Assembly (NCBI GenBank): GCA_963828415.1
Contig: CAWHEI010000015.1
Span: 124,001 to 188,000 of the forward strand
Reading direction: 5' to 3'
DNA length: 64,000 nucleotides
Source: Sva-07 sp963828415
GTDB lineage: Bacteria > Actinomycetota > Acidimicrobiia > Acidimicrobiales > Ilumatobacteraceae
The notes beneath the pieces were generated by a model. The model was not told the DNA's origin and made no database searches. It saw nothing but the letters and a program-made list of their open reading frames with translations. Below, piece by piece: positions 1 through 9,842 of the stretch (its first letter is position 1; each line of letters opens with the position of its first letter). A program made the translations under genes and the position numbers.

Positions 1-90
1 ATACAGCTCCGACCGCGAGATCCGCCGCCGCCGGGCGAGCCGATCAGCTGCTTCGAAGATCGGATCCGGAATCGACACAGCGGTCTTCAT
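1..90 (-). CDS. RHH-type antitoxin, N-terminal part (cut by window edge)
   Basis: Thirty codons read from an ATG at 90 to the window edge. The protein starts MKTAVSIPDPIFEAADRLAR, which is the usual beginning of MazE/CopG-like ribbon-helix-helix antitoxins: a short DNA-contacting strand (TAVSIPD) followed by the first helix. It would repress its own operon and neutralise a toxin, normally a MazF, whose gene would lie beyond the edge. A TATACT hexamer lies 8 nt before the ATG, so the transcript would be almost leaderless. The family is seen in the sequence; the toxin partner is inferred because it is outside the window. Confidence 0.75.
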   Translation of the reverse strand, partial: MKTAVSIPDPIFEAADRLARRRRISRSELY

Positions 91-98
91 GCGGGATG

Positions 99-104
99 AG
101 TATA
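99..104 (-). promoter_or_regulatory. -10 hexamer of the edge antitoxin gene
   Basis: TATACT on the minus strand, 8 nt before the ATG at 90. It overlaps the end of the region just after the stop of the small upstream ORF. No clear -35 box. Confidence 0.45.
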
Positions 105-110
105 ACTCGG

Positions 111-275
111 TCATACCCACCGCCGCCTGAGCTCCGGTGCCGCGCCTCGGGCGAGGAGCCGGGTCAGCCAGTCCTCGATCGACAAGCCGGATCGACGGGC
201 TGCGGAGACCAGGTCATCGAGCACCTCAGGCGGCATGTGGATCTGGATCGAGACGAAACCTTCGGGGATGTCCAT
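111..275 (-). CDS. Small RHH-like protein (54 aa)
   Basis: Fifty-four residues from ATG 275, chosen over the ATG at 293 because GAAAGG lies about 9 nt upstream of it. The sequence pattern is strand then helix-turn-helix (VSIQIHMPPEVLDDLVSAA, then GLSIEDWLTRLLARG), like a short ribbon-helix-helix protein. It lies 20 bp upstream of the edge antitoxin on the same strand. Its leader (276-347) shares a conserved block with leaders at 13.4, 22.1 and 24.2 kb, each of which precedes a similar or degenerate tiny ORF. A solo antitoxin or autoregulator is the likeliest role; no toxin gene is attached. Confidence 0.5.
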   Translation of the reverse strand: MDIPEGFVSIQIHMPPEVLDDLVSAARRSGLSIEDWLTRLLARGAAPELRRRWV

Positions 276-347
276 GATGCGCCCTTTCGACAACGCTCAT
301 GGGGGAGTCGGCAGAGACCACCGTACGGAACCGGTGTCACAGGGTTG
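276..347 (-). promoter_or_regulatory. Conserved leader element, copy 1
   Basis: On the minus strand this begins CAACCCTGTGACACCGG, has CCGACTCCC about 25 nt later, and ends in the start region of the 54-aa ORF. Both blocks recur in the copies at 13368, 22075 and 24284. In this copy the 5' block also forms an inverted repeat with ACACCGG at 353-359 (CCGGTGT at 331-337). Confidence 0.5.
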
Positions 348-372
348 ATGGCACACCGGCGGCCGACCGCCC

Positions 373-1272
373 TCAGTCGTGGAGGCGGGAGGCCGGTTGG
401 TAGTTCGGGCCGGCCGTCGTGTCGACCCGCTTCAGCAGGGCCTCGCACGGGGGCTCGAACTGTTCGGCGAACCGGATCGATCGTTCCTCACCGAGCAGTT
501 CCCACGGCAGGGTGGTGAGGCGGTCGGTGTCGTCCTCGATCCGTGCACGCAATTCCAGTCCGTCGGGCGTCACGCGTCGACCGCCGTCGGCGTCGATCTC
601 GGCGAGGCCCTTGCCGGCGAGCGCGTTCCAGCCGCCCTCGATCTCCTCCGGGGTGGCGCCTCGCGACTTCGGCATCCAGTCGGTCTCGTAGTGCACGTGG
701 GCGTTGTGCAGGATCGACGCTTCGGGATGGGTGAGCCCGGCCGCAACCACGATCGCCCAGTGCGTGTCGCCGCGCCACTCGCGGATGCAGTTGACCGCGT
801 GCCAGCCGGACAGGAGCGGATCGTCGGGCCGCGGCAACGCGAGGTGCGCGGCCATGAAGACCCGACCCATGACGGGCAGTTGCTCGACGACGGGCCAGAG
901 TTCGGGGCCGAGTTCGATCAGCGGATCGACGATCGACGGTGCGAACTCGCGGAGACCCTCGACGACGGCCTCGTCGCGGGCGAGCCGGCACGCTTCGAAC
1001 CGGGCGGGGTCGTGGCCGAGCACGTCGAACGCCGCCCGGATGCCGATGGGGCTGATCGACCCGAACGCAGCGATCACCGCATCGGGCCCGGCGGCGGCGA
1101 TCGGCGCGCAGCGGGCGGCCATGTAGCCGAGCGGTCCCGCGAAGTCCTTCGGGATGCCGAGTTCGGCGTAGCGGGCCACCGCACCCGGGTCCCAGAAGAT
1201 CCAGCCGATCGTCGTCTGCACCGAACGCGCATTTCGGCGCGTGATCTCGAACCAGTCCGGTGAGTCACCCAT
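373..1272 (-). CDS. SCO6745-like (SalK-type) conserved protein
   Basis: A 299-aa protein starting at ATG 1272. It has the features I associate with the actinobacterial SCO6745/SalK group: an N-terminal stretch with GWIFWDPGAVARYAELG, an Ala-rich middle, a central WRGDTHWAIVVAAGL segment, and a C-terminal winged-helix-like part with a DDTDRLT motif near the end. Members are cytoplasmic proteins of unknown biochemistry; a winged-helix fold has been suggested for them. No catalytic motif is evident. It is convergent with nothing and followed by the leader element and the small RHH ORF. Family assignment is from pattern memory and should be taken as likely rather than certain. Confidence 0.6.
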   Translation of the reverse strand: MGDSPDWFEITRRNARSVQTTIGWIFWDPGAVARYAELGIPKDFAGPLGYMAARCAPIAAAGPDAVIAAFGSISPIGIRAAFDVLGHDPARFEACRLARDEAVVEGLREFAPSIVDPLIELGPELWPVVEQLPVMGRVFMAAHLALPRPDDPLLSGWHAVNCIREWRGDTHWAIVVAAGLTHPEASILHNAHVHYETDWMPKSRGATPEEIEGGWNALAGKGLAEIDADGGRRVTPDGLELRARIEDDTDRLTTLPWELLGEERSIRFAEQFEPPCEALLKRVDTTAGPNYQPASRLHD

Positions 1273-1324
1273 CGGAGGAGTCTCGCATCCGGCCGCAGCG
1301 AGGGCACGGTGCGGAAGCGGCGGG

Positions 1325-2356
1325 CTACTCGGCGTCGGAAGCGTCGAGTGCTTCGAGGAAGCTGATCGATGCGTCGGCGATCTGGCCTTGGGCGTCGGCC
1401 CGGGTGGTGCCGGGCGTTCCGTCGCCGTTCTGCAGGCCGTAGTCGCCGAAGAAGGAGTGGATGGCGCCGTCGATCGGGACGTACTCGGTCGACGCCGGAA
1501 GGTCGGGTTTGCGTTCGTCGATGTCGGCCGGCGTGGCGAGGCCGTCGTTGGTGCCGGACACCGACATCACGGCGAGACCGGCGCGTTCGGACATGTCGTT
1601 GACCGGGTAGGCGGCCCAGAGCAGCAGGCCGACCAGTTCGTCGCGGTCGGTCTCGGCGTAGCTGGAGGCCATCGCACCGCCGAGCGAGTGGCCGCCGATC
1701 GCCCACCGGTCGACGCTGTCGTCGGGGTCGCCGATCACGGCGTTGGCGGCGTTCGAGTCGAGGACCGCCAGGTTGTAGGGCTGCTTGAAGATGACGACCG
1801 GGAAGCCCGCTTCGGCGATCGGCCGCAGCACGTGGGCGTAGGCCTGCGGGTCGACCAACGCTCCGGGATAGAAGGCGAGCCCGGCCGACCGGGGGTCGTC
1901 GGTCGGGGTGAGCCGGATCGACGATCTCGAGACGTCGACGGTCACCCCGTTGCCGTCGTCGAGCGCGTCCAGAGCGATCTGTTGCGCCGATGCCGGCTTG
2001 AGGTAGACGAGCAGTCCGAGCAGCACCGCACCGGCGACCAGCAGCCCGGCGCGCGCCGACCAGACCTTCCACGCCGACCGCTGCGGAGGCGGACCAACAA
2101 GCAGCGCCCACGTGACGAGTCCGACGGCGACCGCCAGCGACAGCAGCAGCGTGATCAGGTACGCCGGACTCGACCCCCAGATGCCGACCCACGCGGTCGC
2201 GAACGCCCACACGACCACCAGCACGATGGCTGACTCCCACCCCGATCGGCCACCACCGGGGACGCCGGCCCGGCGGTTGTGGGGGTTGCGGTTGCGAGTC
2301 GTCAGGTGCGTCGGTCGGCTGGTCCGCCACGCCGGTGAGTCTCGCACGGTGGCCAT
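1325..2356 (-). CDS. Membrane-anchored alpha/beta hydrolase
   Basis: From ATG 2356 this is a 343-aa protein. Three hydrophobic segments lie in roughly the first 130 residues (for example LITLLLSLAVAVGLVTWALL), followed by an alpha/beta hydrolase domain facing one side of the membrane. The catalytic triad can be placed: nucleophile Ser in GGHSLGGA, Asp in SGTNDGLATP, His in GAIHSFFGDYG. The oxyanion-side strand FYPGALVDPQAY is also typical of the Abhydrolase_5-type family. Substrate unknown; an esterase or lipase role is an inference. It is divergent from the metallophosphoesterase, with 45 bp between the starts. Confidence 0.7.
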   Translation of the reverse strand: MATVRDSPAWRTSRPTHLTTRNRNPHNRRAGVPGGGRSGWESAIVLVVVWAFATAWVGIWGSSPAYLITLLLSLAVAVGLVTWALLVGPPPQRSAWKVWSARAGLLVAGAVLLGLLVYLKPASAQQIALDALDDGNGVTVDVSRSSIRLTPTDDPRSAGLAFYPGALVDPQAYAHVLRPIAEAGFPVVIFKQPYNLAVLDSNAANAVIGDPDDSVDRWAIGGHSLGGAMASSYAETDRDELVGLLLWAAYPVNDMSERAGLAVMSVSGTNDGLATPADIDERKPDLPASTEYVPIDGAIHSFFGDYGLQNGDGTPGTTRADAQGQIADASISFLEALDASDAE

Positions 2357-2401
2357 GGGTACGGGCGGAGGTACGGGAGGTGGCGCGGCAAGACTGTGGA
2401 G

Positions 2402-3347
2402 ATGACGGGGTTCGACGTCATCGGCGACGTGCACGGCCACGCCGACCGCGTGCGGAGCCTGCTCGCCCGGATGGGCTACGCGGAGCGCCACGGCGTGTGG
2501 GCGCACCCGCGACGGACGGCGGTGTTCGTCGGTGACCTGATCGATCGTGGGCCAGGCCAGCTCCAGACGTTGCGGCTCGTGCGGTCGATGGTCGAGGCCG
2601 GCTCGGCGCAGATCGTGCTCGGCAACCACGAGTTCAACGCGGTCGCCTACGCCACGCTCGACCCGGTGCGCCGCGACTACTGCCGTCCGCACAGCGAGAA
2701 GAACAGCGGCCAGCACGAGGCGTTCCTGTCCGACGTGCCCTTCGGGTCGCCGTTGCACCGCGAGATCATCGACTGGTTCATGACGATCCCGATGTGGCTC
2801 GACCTCGACGGCGTGCGCGTGGTGCACGCCTGCTGGAGTGCGGACCACATCGATCACCTCGCCGCAGTGGCCGGCCCGGGCAACACCCTGACCGAGCAGG
2901 CCGTGATCGACGGCACGACGAAGGGTACGCCGACCTACGACGCGATCGAGACGGTGCTGAAGGGGCCCGAGGTCGACCTCGACGGCGTGTGGTACCGGGA
3001 CAAGGACGGCCATCCGCGACGCCACGCCCGGCTGCGCTGGTGGGACAGCACGGCGACGACCCTGACCTCGTCGGTGTTGATCGGCTCCGGGGACGCAGCT
3101 GTACGACCCCGACGACCAACCGATCGACGAACTCCCCGATCGCGAGCTGCACGACAACGAGATGCTGTCCTACACCGGGCCGGACCCGGTGCTGTTCGGC
3201 CACTACTGGTGGCGCAAGGAGTCGGCCGAACCGGTCAATCCGCTGGCGACCTGCCTCGACTACAGCGTCGCGAAGGGTGGCGTCCTGCGCGCCTATCGCT
3301 GGGACGGCGAGACCGAGATCGACGAGACCAAGTTCGTCGACGACTGA
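2402..3347 (+). CDS. Metallophosphoesterase, Ap4A-hydrolase/PrpE-like (frameshifted)
   Basis: About 315 aa with the calcineurin-type metal motifs GDVHGH, GDLIDRG and GNHE in the first 90 residues, as in bacterial PrpE/ApaH-like phosphatases that hydrolyse phosphoesters such as diadenosine tetraphosphate. The C-terminal part HYWW and CLDYSVAKGG supplies the remaining family pattern. The frame breaks at about 3092 in a GGGG run; removing one G gives a continuous protein ending at 3347. I treat this as an assembly error. ATG 2402 is preferred over GTG 2396 because AAGACT lies exactly 6 nt upstream, the spacing seen before many genes here. Confidence 0.8.
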
Positions 3348-3500
3348 GCGGGCACGACAGGGGACGGCCTGCTGAATCCAGGGTTGCGGGATGGGCCGCA
3401 TCGATGACGACTCAGGGCAACTCGAGCGGGTCTACACCACGATGTTCGATGCGGTCGCCGACGACTGTCGGATCGAGTCGAGGCCTGCGAAGATGGTGGC

Positions 3501-3821
3501 GTGACCACGCTCGGACACTGCGAGGTGCGCATCACGTGCGGCACGCGGGAGGAGGCCGACATCATCGCCGACGCGCTGGTCGAGGCCCATCTGGTGGCGT
3601 GCGCTCACCTCGTGCCGATCTCGAGCGTCTACGAGTGGAAGCACGTCATCGAACACGACGACGAGGTGCTGATCACCGCGGCGACCCGCGTGGATCGCTT
3701 CGACTCGATCGTCGAGACGGTGCGCTCACTGCACTCGTACGAACTGCCTGCGGTCACCGCAGTGGCGCTCGACGGTTCCCACGACTACCTCGCGTGGATC
3801 GACGACCAGACCCGGCGCTGA
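3501..3821 (+). CDS. cutA: CutA1-like divalent-cation tolerance protein
   Basis: A 106-aa protein of normal CutA1 length. It has the hallmark start VRITCGTREEADIIADALV, the LVACAHLVPISSVYEW core and the ending PAVTAVALDGSHDYLAWID. CutA1 proteins form very stable cytoplasmic trimers with a ferredoxin-like fold and are linked, loosely, to metal tolerance. The start is GTG 3501; GAAGAT lies 6 nt before it, consistent with a leaderless transcript. A 36-codon open stretch ends in the overlap (about 3391-3503) but shows no recognisable protein. Confidence 0.9.
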   Translation: MTTLGHCEVRITCGTREEADIIADALVEAHLVACAHLVPISSVYEWKHVIEHDDEVLITAATRVDRFDSIVETVRSLHSYELPAVTAVALDGSHDYLAWIDDQTRR

Positions 3822-3863
3822 TGGCGAGGCGGAGCCACCCTCGTCGGGTGGCGGCAGCTTGGC

Positions 3864-3869
3864 TAAGCT
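3864..3869 (+). promoter_or_regulatory. -10 hexamer of phd-vapC
   Basis: TAAGCT, ending 6 nt before the antitoxin ATG at 3876; the transcript would be leaderless. Confidence 0.45.
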
Positions 3870-3875
3870 AGGACC

Positions 3876-4133
3876 ATGGTGTCACGAGTCGTCAACACGC
3901 ACGAAGCGAAATCGCGCCTGTCGGAGTTGATCCGTGAGGCCGAACAGGGCCACGACGTGATCGTTGCACGCAACGGCCAGCCCGTCGCGAAGATCATTCC
4001 GTGGCCTCCTGCTCGACCGGATCGTGCCGCCGGCGCGTGGCAGGGCCGAGTCGAGTACCACGCCGATGAAGTCGGAAGCGACGCCGACGTCGTCGAACTG
4101 TTCGACCGGTCGGCGTCGGCCCCGTCGCCGTGA
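3876..4133 (+). CDS. Phd/YefM-family antitoxin
   Basis: An 85-aa protein with the canonical Phd/YefM N-terminus (VNTHEAKSRLSELIREAEQG, then VIVARNGQPVAKIIP) that forms the DNA-binding dimer domain, followed by a flexible acidic tail that would wrap the toxin. Phd-type antitoxins repress their own promoter and block the paired toxin. The stop overlaps the GTG of the PIN toxin, so the two are translationally coupled. Confidence 0.9.
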   Translation: MVSRVVNTHEAKSRLSELIREAEQGHDVIVARNGQPVAKIIPWPPARPDRAAGAWQGRVEYHADEVGSDADVVELFDRSASAPSP

Positions 4134-4510
4134 GGTTGCTGGTCGACAGCCATGTTGCGCTCTGGTGGCTGGAGGGAAACGACAAGCTCGGCCCGGAGAC
4201 TCGACGCCTGCTCGAGTCGGCCGACGAGGTGTTCTTCTCGGCAGCGACTCCGTGGGAGCTCGGCATCAAGCGGGCGCTCGGCAAGCTCGACTTCCCGGAC
4301 GGCCTCGCCGACGCACTGGTGACGGGTGGCTTCACGGAGCTGCCGGTGTCCGCAGCCCACGGCGACTTGGCCGCGAGCCTCCCGCCGCATCATCACGACC
4401 CGTTCGACCGCGTGTTGATCGCGCAGGCGAGGGCCGAGGCACTGGTGCTGGTCACCGCCGATCGGGCCATGCAGCCCTACGACCTGGATCTCATCGACGC
4501 TCGGGGTTGA
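4130..4510 (+). CDS. PIN-domain toxin (VapC-like)
   Basis: A 126-aa protein starting at GTG 4130, overlapping the antitoxin by 4 nt. PIN-fold acidic residues are visible: Asp in LLVDSHVALWW, Glu in ATPWELGIKRALG, Asp in HHHDPFDRVLIAQAR, and Asp in LVTADRAM. This is the class paired with Phd/YefM antitoxins in actinobacteria and is expected to be a Mg-dependent RNase that cuts specific tRNA or rRNA sites. Complete and apparently functional. Confidence 0.9.
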   Translation: MRLLVDSHVALWWLEGNDKLGPETRRLLESADEVFFSAATPWELGIKRALGKLDFPDGLADALVTGGFTELPVSAAHGDLAASLPPHHHDPFDRVLIAQARAEALVLVTADRAMQPYDLDLIDARG

Positions 4511-4607
4511 CCGATTCCGCCGAGCACTGTCGGTAACGCTTGATTTCCACCACCGCGCACAACGTCGCCGCACGTGCAGTAAGCATCGAAGTGTCGGCGG
4601 CCGGGCG

Positions 4608-4931
4608 TCACCGCCACCATGTGGTCCAGCTCGCAGCCCTCGTCGCCGACCTCCAGTCGTCCAGTCCTTCGATCGAACCGTCCAGCACACCGTCAAAGAA
4701 ACCGCACCAGTCGTTGTCGAACACCAGGTGACGGACGGCGAACCACTCCCCTCGCTTCTGGTAAGGCCGAAGCCGCCGGTGGACAAGCCATTCGCTCCAC
4801 CGGAGCGCTCGAAGCTCGAATCGTCGGCGACACAGCACCTCCAGCTCCCGCCAGTTGCCCGTACCGAGACCCGCACGGCCCGAGGCCGAGTCCGATCCTG
4901 CGTTCAACCCGATCTTGACCGGCCCATCCAC
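4608..4931 (-). CDS. GIY-YIG (T5orf172/Mug113-like) nuclease-fold protein
   Basis: A 107-aa ORF with a GTG start at 4931. It carries the conserved stretches of the T5orf172/Mug113 subgroup of GIY-YIG proteins: GPVKIG, then TGNWRELEVLC, then HRRLRPYQKRGEWF with the Glu expected near the active site. The first strand (the GIY/YIG part itself) is short or missing: the frame stays open back to a stop at about 4971 with SLVLGEVG before the GTG. It could be a small intact protein or a 5'-trimmed one. It follows the NucS-like nuclease on the same strand with a 40-bp gap, and both could belong to a defence or DNA-processing cluster. Confidence 0.6.
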   Translation of the reverse strand: MDGPVKIGLNAGSDSASGRAGLGTGNWRELEVLCRRRFELRALRWSEWLVHRRLRPYQKRGEWFAVRHLVFDNDWCGFFDGVLDGSIEGLDDWRSATRAASWTTWWR

Positions 4932-4970
4932 CCCGACTTCTCCGAGAACTAGAGATGCGGGCGTCTTGGT

Positions 4971-6031
4971 CTAGACGTCATCCTTCACCAACGTCCCGAG
5001 CGGCTCTGAATTGATCTCGCGGGCAGTAGCGACCATCGCTGTCCAAAGCTCATCGAGGTCGAGGTTGGCGAGCGGAACGCTCGACGCAGGTCCCGTCTCG
5101 GATTGGCCCAGGATCGACGCGACGTGCCGAAAGCCCCCATGCCCGGCAACGCTGCTAAAGAGATTCCACGCGCCATTCACCGTCGCTCGCCCGGCACTGT
5201 TCACCCACAGCTGAACCGGCGGAAACCGAAGGCCGTGGGGGTGGGGCTGAACGCCACCGCCCGGCGACGTGCCGAACCAGAAAGCTTTGCGTTCGCCTTC
5301 AGGCGTTGCGAGGCTCGCCTCTACACGCTCCAACAACGCCTCGGCTCGGCGGCGGTCGTCGGGATCCACCATCGATTCCAGATAGCTGAGCCGAGTCCAG
5401 TGCTCGTTGCTCTGCCCGCTCTGCGCGCCTTGACGGCAGCTATCTCTCCGCCGAAGGTCGTCGGCACGAGGATCTCGGCGTCGCCATGGCGGGCGTACTC
5501 GAGCTGGATTGCCGTGACACCGACGTCCGGACGGCTGATCTCGTTGAGGTATTCGATGAGGCGTCGAAGGTCGTCGTCGATCCGGTCGACTGCCACGCAG
5601 AGATGGATTCGGGCTGACTCGATGTTCGCCTGCAGTGCTTGGAGCGCTTCAGCATCGAGTCGATCCGCCAGCGGCACACCACTTCGAGCGGCCCAGCTCT
5701 GCGCGAACCCGTCGAAGCCTGTCTGCCAAACTGCGGACGCATAGTCCTGCACTTGGCCGATCACCTTTCGGCGCTCGTCGCGGTTCGATCCGAGTTTGCA
5801 CTCGACCACTGTGATGGTGCCGTCCTCGTCGACGGCCGTGACGTCGATGTAGCCAGCGCTGGTCGGAAGCTCGCGAACGGTCAGAGCACCGTCGCTGACC
5901 CCCGGGATGCGGCTCGGGTCGGATGCCAGCAAATCGCGGCAAGTGGCCTCGTCGGTGTAGGCGACCGTCTCCGGACTGGACCACCCGCCGGTACCGCCTA
6001 CCCTCACCAAGATCTCGGTCCGTGCGACCAT
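4971..6031 (-). CDS. NucS/DUF91-like PD-(D/E)XK nuclease (frameshifted)
   Basis: ATG 6031 is preceded at 5 nt by GAGGAGG. The N-terminal 200 residues hold a restriction-endonuclease-like core: SAGYIDVTAVDEDG, then ITVVECKLGSNRDERRKVIG and QVQDYASAVW, that is Asp...Glu-X-Lys...Gln, as in the C-terminal nuclease domain of NucS and DUF91 proteins. The frame breaks near 5395 in a GGG run; adding one G joins it to a C-terminal domain (NEHWTRLSYLESM, then WFGTSPGGGVQPHPHG) that I do not recognise, ending at 4971. Total about 353 aa. DNA cleavage is inferred from the motif; the biological target is unknown. Confidence 0.6.
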
Positions 6032-6168
6032 GAGCTCCTCCTCGTTCAGGGAGCTATCGAACCGGTAGGTCCTCAACTCGAGTGGTGAGCCGGAGGGCCC
6101 CGAGGAGAAGCCTCATCCGCCTGCGAGAACGGAACCGGCGCTGTGTCGCTCACTACTGTCGGCAAGGC

Positions 6169-9100
6169 ATGTCGGTCTTCCTCGACCTGGATCCCAGTGA
6201 CTGGGTCGGAAGCAACGAACTGGCCTTCGCGATCCGCGACGGGTTCCCGGTCAGCCCCGGCCACACCCTGGTGATCCCCCGCCGGCTCATCGCCGAATGG
6301 TGGGAGGCGACGCCAGCCGAGCGACTGGCGATGTTCGAACTCGTCGATGACATCAAGCGACGGCTCGACGCGGAGTACGCGCCGGATGGGTACAACGTCG
6401 GCTTCAACGCCGGCGCAGCCGCGGGCCAGACGGTGGGGCATCTCCACCTCCATGTCATCCCCCGGTTCGACGGTGACGTGCGCAGACCCACGCGGCGGCG
6501 TGCGGCACGTCATCCCGGAGCGAGGCAACTACCTGGCGCCAACTGGTCCACGGGCCCGAGCCGGCTCCGACGCTGGTCACGCAGTTCGACGGGCACCTGC
6601 GAGCTGGAACTGCTCCGCTGTCTGATCCGCGAGGATCTCGACCGGATCGATCTCCTGGTCAGCTTCGTCATGCGGTCCGGCATCGACATCGTCGAAGGGC
6701 CGGCTCGACGATGCGCTCGCCCGAGGCGCCCACGTCCGGCTCCTGACGACCGACTACCTACAGAGTCACCGACTCCAGCGCACTCGGCTTCTTCCTCGAT
6801 CGACTCGACAGCGACGGTCCCGGCAGACTCGAGGCGCGGGTCTTCAGCGACCCGTCAACGAGCTTCCATCCGAAGGCGTACATCTTCTCGTCATCGGAGT
6901 CGGGCGCAGGCGTCGCCTTCGTCGGCAGCAGCAACCTCAGCTACTCGGGCATCAGCACAGGCGTCGAGTGGAACATCGAGACTCGAGAGGTCGACAACCT
7001 GCTCGGTCAGTTCGAGTCGGCTCTGGGCAGACGAGCGATCACTTCCTCTGACCGCGGCCTGGCTGGCCGGCGTACGAGCAGTCGACGGACCGCCGGCAGA
7101 CTCGCTATCGGCGGACGGCGCCCAGGCCACATCGGACGACCTTCCGGCAGTCGCCGAGCTGGAGGCCGAAGCCGAGCAGCCGATCCAGCCGTGGAGCGTG
7201 CAGGCCGAAGCGCTTGAGCGCACTCGACAGCGACCCGGCTCGACGGGCACCGCGCCGGACTCGTCGTCATGGCCACCGGCCTCGGCAAGACGTGGCTCGC
7301 CGCGTTCGACTCGACGACGGCCGCGAGTTCCGACGAGTGCTCTTCGTCGCCCACCGCGAGGAGATCCTCAAGCAGGCCCGCGACGTGTACCGCCAGATCC
7401 GGCCCGGCGGCCAGCTCACGCTCTTCACCGGCGACGAGCGCGACGCTGACGGCGACGTGGTGTTCGCCAGCGTGCAGTCGCTGCATCGCAACCTCGGCCG
7501 CTTCGACGCCTGACGACGTTCGACTACATCGTCGTCGACGAGTTCCACCACGCCGCGGCGCACGACCTACCGCAAGCGTGATCGCCCACTTCCGCCCGGA
7601 GTTCCTCCTCGGCCTGACCGCGACGCCGTCAGCGAGCCGACAACGCCGACCTCCTGGCGCTCTGCGCGACAACCTCGTCTACGACTGCGGGCTGGTCGAG
7701 GGCGTCGAACCGCCGACTGCTCAGCCCGTTCCGCTACCGGGCGATCCCCGACGTCGCCGACTACGAGCACATCCCGTGGCGCAACGGCCGCTTCGACGCC
7801 GAGGAACTCACCGCGCAGATCGACACCCAGCAGCGCGCGCAACAGGTGCTCGACGAGTGGGCGGCGCTGGAGGTCCGGCGCGGCGTGCACTCGGGTTCTG
7901 CTGCACGATCGCCCACGCCGACTTCATGGCCGACTTCTTCCGCCGCAACGGGGTCGCTGCGGTCGCGGTTCACTCGGGAGCGGAGTTCATCGCCCCGCGC
8001 CGAGTCGCTCGACCGCTCGAAGACGGGCAGCGTCTCGGTGATCTTCACCGTCGACCTCTTCAACGAAGGTGTCGACGTTCCCTCGATCGACCTGGTGATG
8101 ATGCTGCGACCGACCGAGTCGGGCGTGGTGTTCCTCCAGCAGCTCGGCCGTGGCCTCCGCCGGAGCGAGGGCAAGCAGGCACTCGAGGTCATCGACCTCG
8201 TCGGCAACCACCGCAGCTTCCTGCTCAAGGCTCGGCTGCTCGCCGAACTCGCTGGGTATCGCAATCTCACCGATCGAGAGGCCGTCCGACTCTCTCGCCG
8301 GCGAGGATGACACGGCCGTCGACTGGACGACCGACCTGCCGGACGGATGCTCGATCGTCATCGAGCCGGAGGTCGTCGACCTACTTCAACAGCTGGTCGG
8401 GCCGGCGAGTGCCAGCGACCGACTGGTCGAGCTTGCACGCCAGTGGATCGACGAGCACGAAGGCCGTCGACCCACGGCGCTCGAACTCACCATGATCTCC
8501 GGCGAGCCGTTCAAGCTGAAACAGCAGGGTGGCTGGTTCGGATTGATGCGACGGCTGGGCGTGCTCTCCTCCGAGGAGGAACGAGTCGTCGACCTGGCCG
8601 GTGACTTCCTGCTGTCGATCGAACACGGCAGCTACACCAAGAGCTACAAGCTGATCACGCTGTTGTCATGTCTCCAGTTGGAGCAGCTGCGATCGGGTGC
8701 ACTGGTTCCGGACCTGGCCCGGGTGTCGAGATGGATGATCTTCCGCGACAGCGATCTCGTCGCCGACGTGGCCGACGCCGGCTCGGCGTTCGCTGACGTC
8801 ACGCAACCGACCGCTGCCGAGTGGGAGTCGTACTGGCGCCGGAACCCGATTGCGGCCTACACGACGAGCAACAACAGGGCCCCTGCCTGGTTCTCGCTCG
8901 TCGAGGACCGGTTCACACTGAGTCTCGACGTGCCGGCAAGAGCTTGGACCGATCGTTCGATGCACTGGTCGAGGAGATCACCGAGTACCGACTCCACCGG
9001 TATCTCGTCGGTCAGAAGGCCCGGCGCGTGGGCGAATCACGCCGACCACTTCGAGACGGCCGGGAACTCGACGCCGACGCTTCGTCGTCGAGACCACCGG

Positions 9101-9554
9101 CGGCGTTCCGACCTCGATCGTCATCGAGTCGGCAGGCGGAACTGCTGGTTCGAAGGACGCCCGCAACACCGACTACGTCGCCGGCTTCGACGTGGTACTC
9201 GAACGCCTTCGAGACAATCGGCGCCCGACTCGCCGACGCGTACATCGACACTCGCTCGACAGCCAACCTGAGCGTGGCCGACCGACGTCTCGACCCTGGG
9301 GAAGGCATGCGGTACCCGACTAGATCTGGCCAGATGCCAAGACCTCCAGGCTGTCCGCCGCTCCCTGCTTCGATCGATGGGTAAGGCAGGACGAGCTCCG
9401 GGCGTGAAAGGAGGCGGCAATTCGCGCAAGCGGACTCGGCTGGTGATCGCCCTAGATGACACATGGACAGCGGCAGCGTCTCGCCGACGCGATCGCCAAT
9501 GGGAGTCTCCCAACCCAGCGGCTTTCTCGAGGCGAGAGCGATGAAGCCGGCTGA
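6169..9554 (+). pseudogene. Shattered HIT-PLD-SF2 helicase-DUF3427 gene
   Basis: Remnants in order across all three frames: HIT domain (GYNVGFNAG, GHLHLHVIPRF, then ADPRGGVRHVIPERGNYL); PLD-type nuclease (FHPKAYIF and VGSSNLSYSGI, about 6860-6960); SF2 helicase with Walker A MATGLGKTWLA (7269), DEFH box VVDEFHHA (about 7530), LLGLTATPS, FNEGVDVPSIDLV and QQLGRGLRR (about 8150); a DUF3427-like region to about 8940; and a C-terminal part (SIVIESAGG, DARNTDYVAGFDVVLERL, ADRRLDPGEG) ending in a TGA at 9554. The intact architecture is known as a roughly 1050-aa actinobacterial protein. I count at least ten frame changes and few in-frame nonsense codons. Either a decaying gene or a badly assembled stretch. 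Confidence 0.75.
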
Positions 9555-9557
9555 GGT

Positions 9558-9842
9558 CTACTCTCCGCCGACCTGGGACTCGACCCGAGCGGCGAGCTGA
9601 CGCAGGGTTCGAATCTGCTCGATTGCGTGCTCTTCGTCGCTCCCGGCAGCAACTTCACCCCACCACGACCCATCATCTTCGGGGAGAAAGACCTGTCCGT
9701 TCCGGCGCGGCAGATCGAGCTCTGTCGCGTAGTCCCAATACTCCATGCTGCGCAGACCGTCAGCGAGCAGAAGCGCCTCGCCGCGACTAACCCTAAGCAG
9801 AACCATCTCGGACGGGTCCTGATCTTCGGAAACGTCGTACAT
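9558..9842 (-). CDS. Hypothetical acidic protein (94 aa)
   Basis: Start taken at ATG 9842 (MYDVSEDQDPSEMVLLRVSR). The composition is acidic, with WDYATELDLPRR, VFLPEDDGSWWGEV and a helical C-terminus. I do not recognise the family. It is convergent with the shattered helicase gene, leaving only 3 bp between the two stops. Confidence 0.45.
   Translation of the reverse strand: MYDVSEDQDPSEMVLLRVSRGEALLLADGLRSMEYWDYATELDLPRRNGQVFLPEDDGSWWGEVAAGSDEEHAIEQIRTLRQLAARVESQVGGE

Noticed and set aside
3391..3503. 36-codon ORF ahead of cutA
   Set aside because: No homology pattern, no clear ribosome site; the cutA leaderless hexamer lies inside it.
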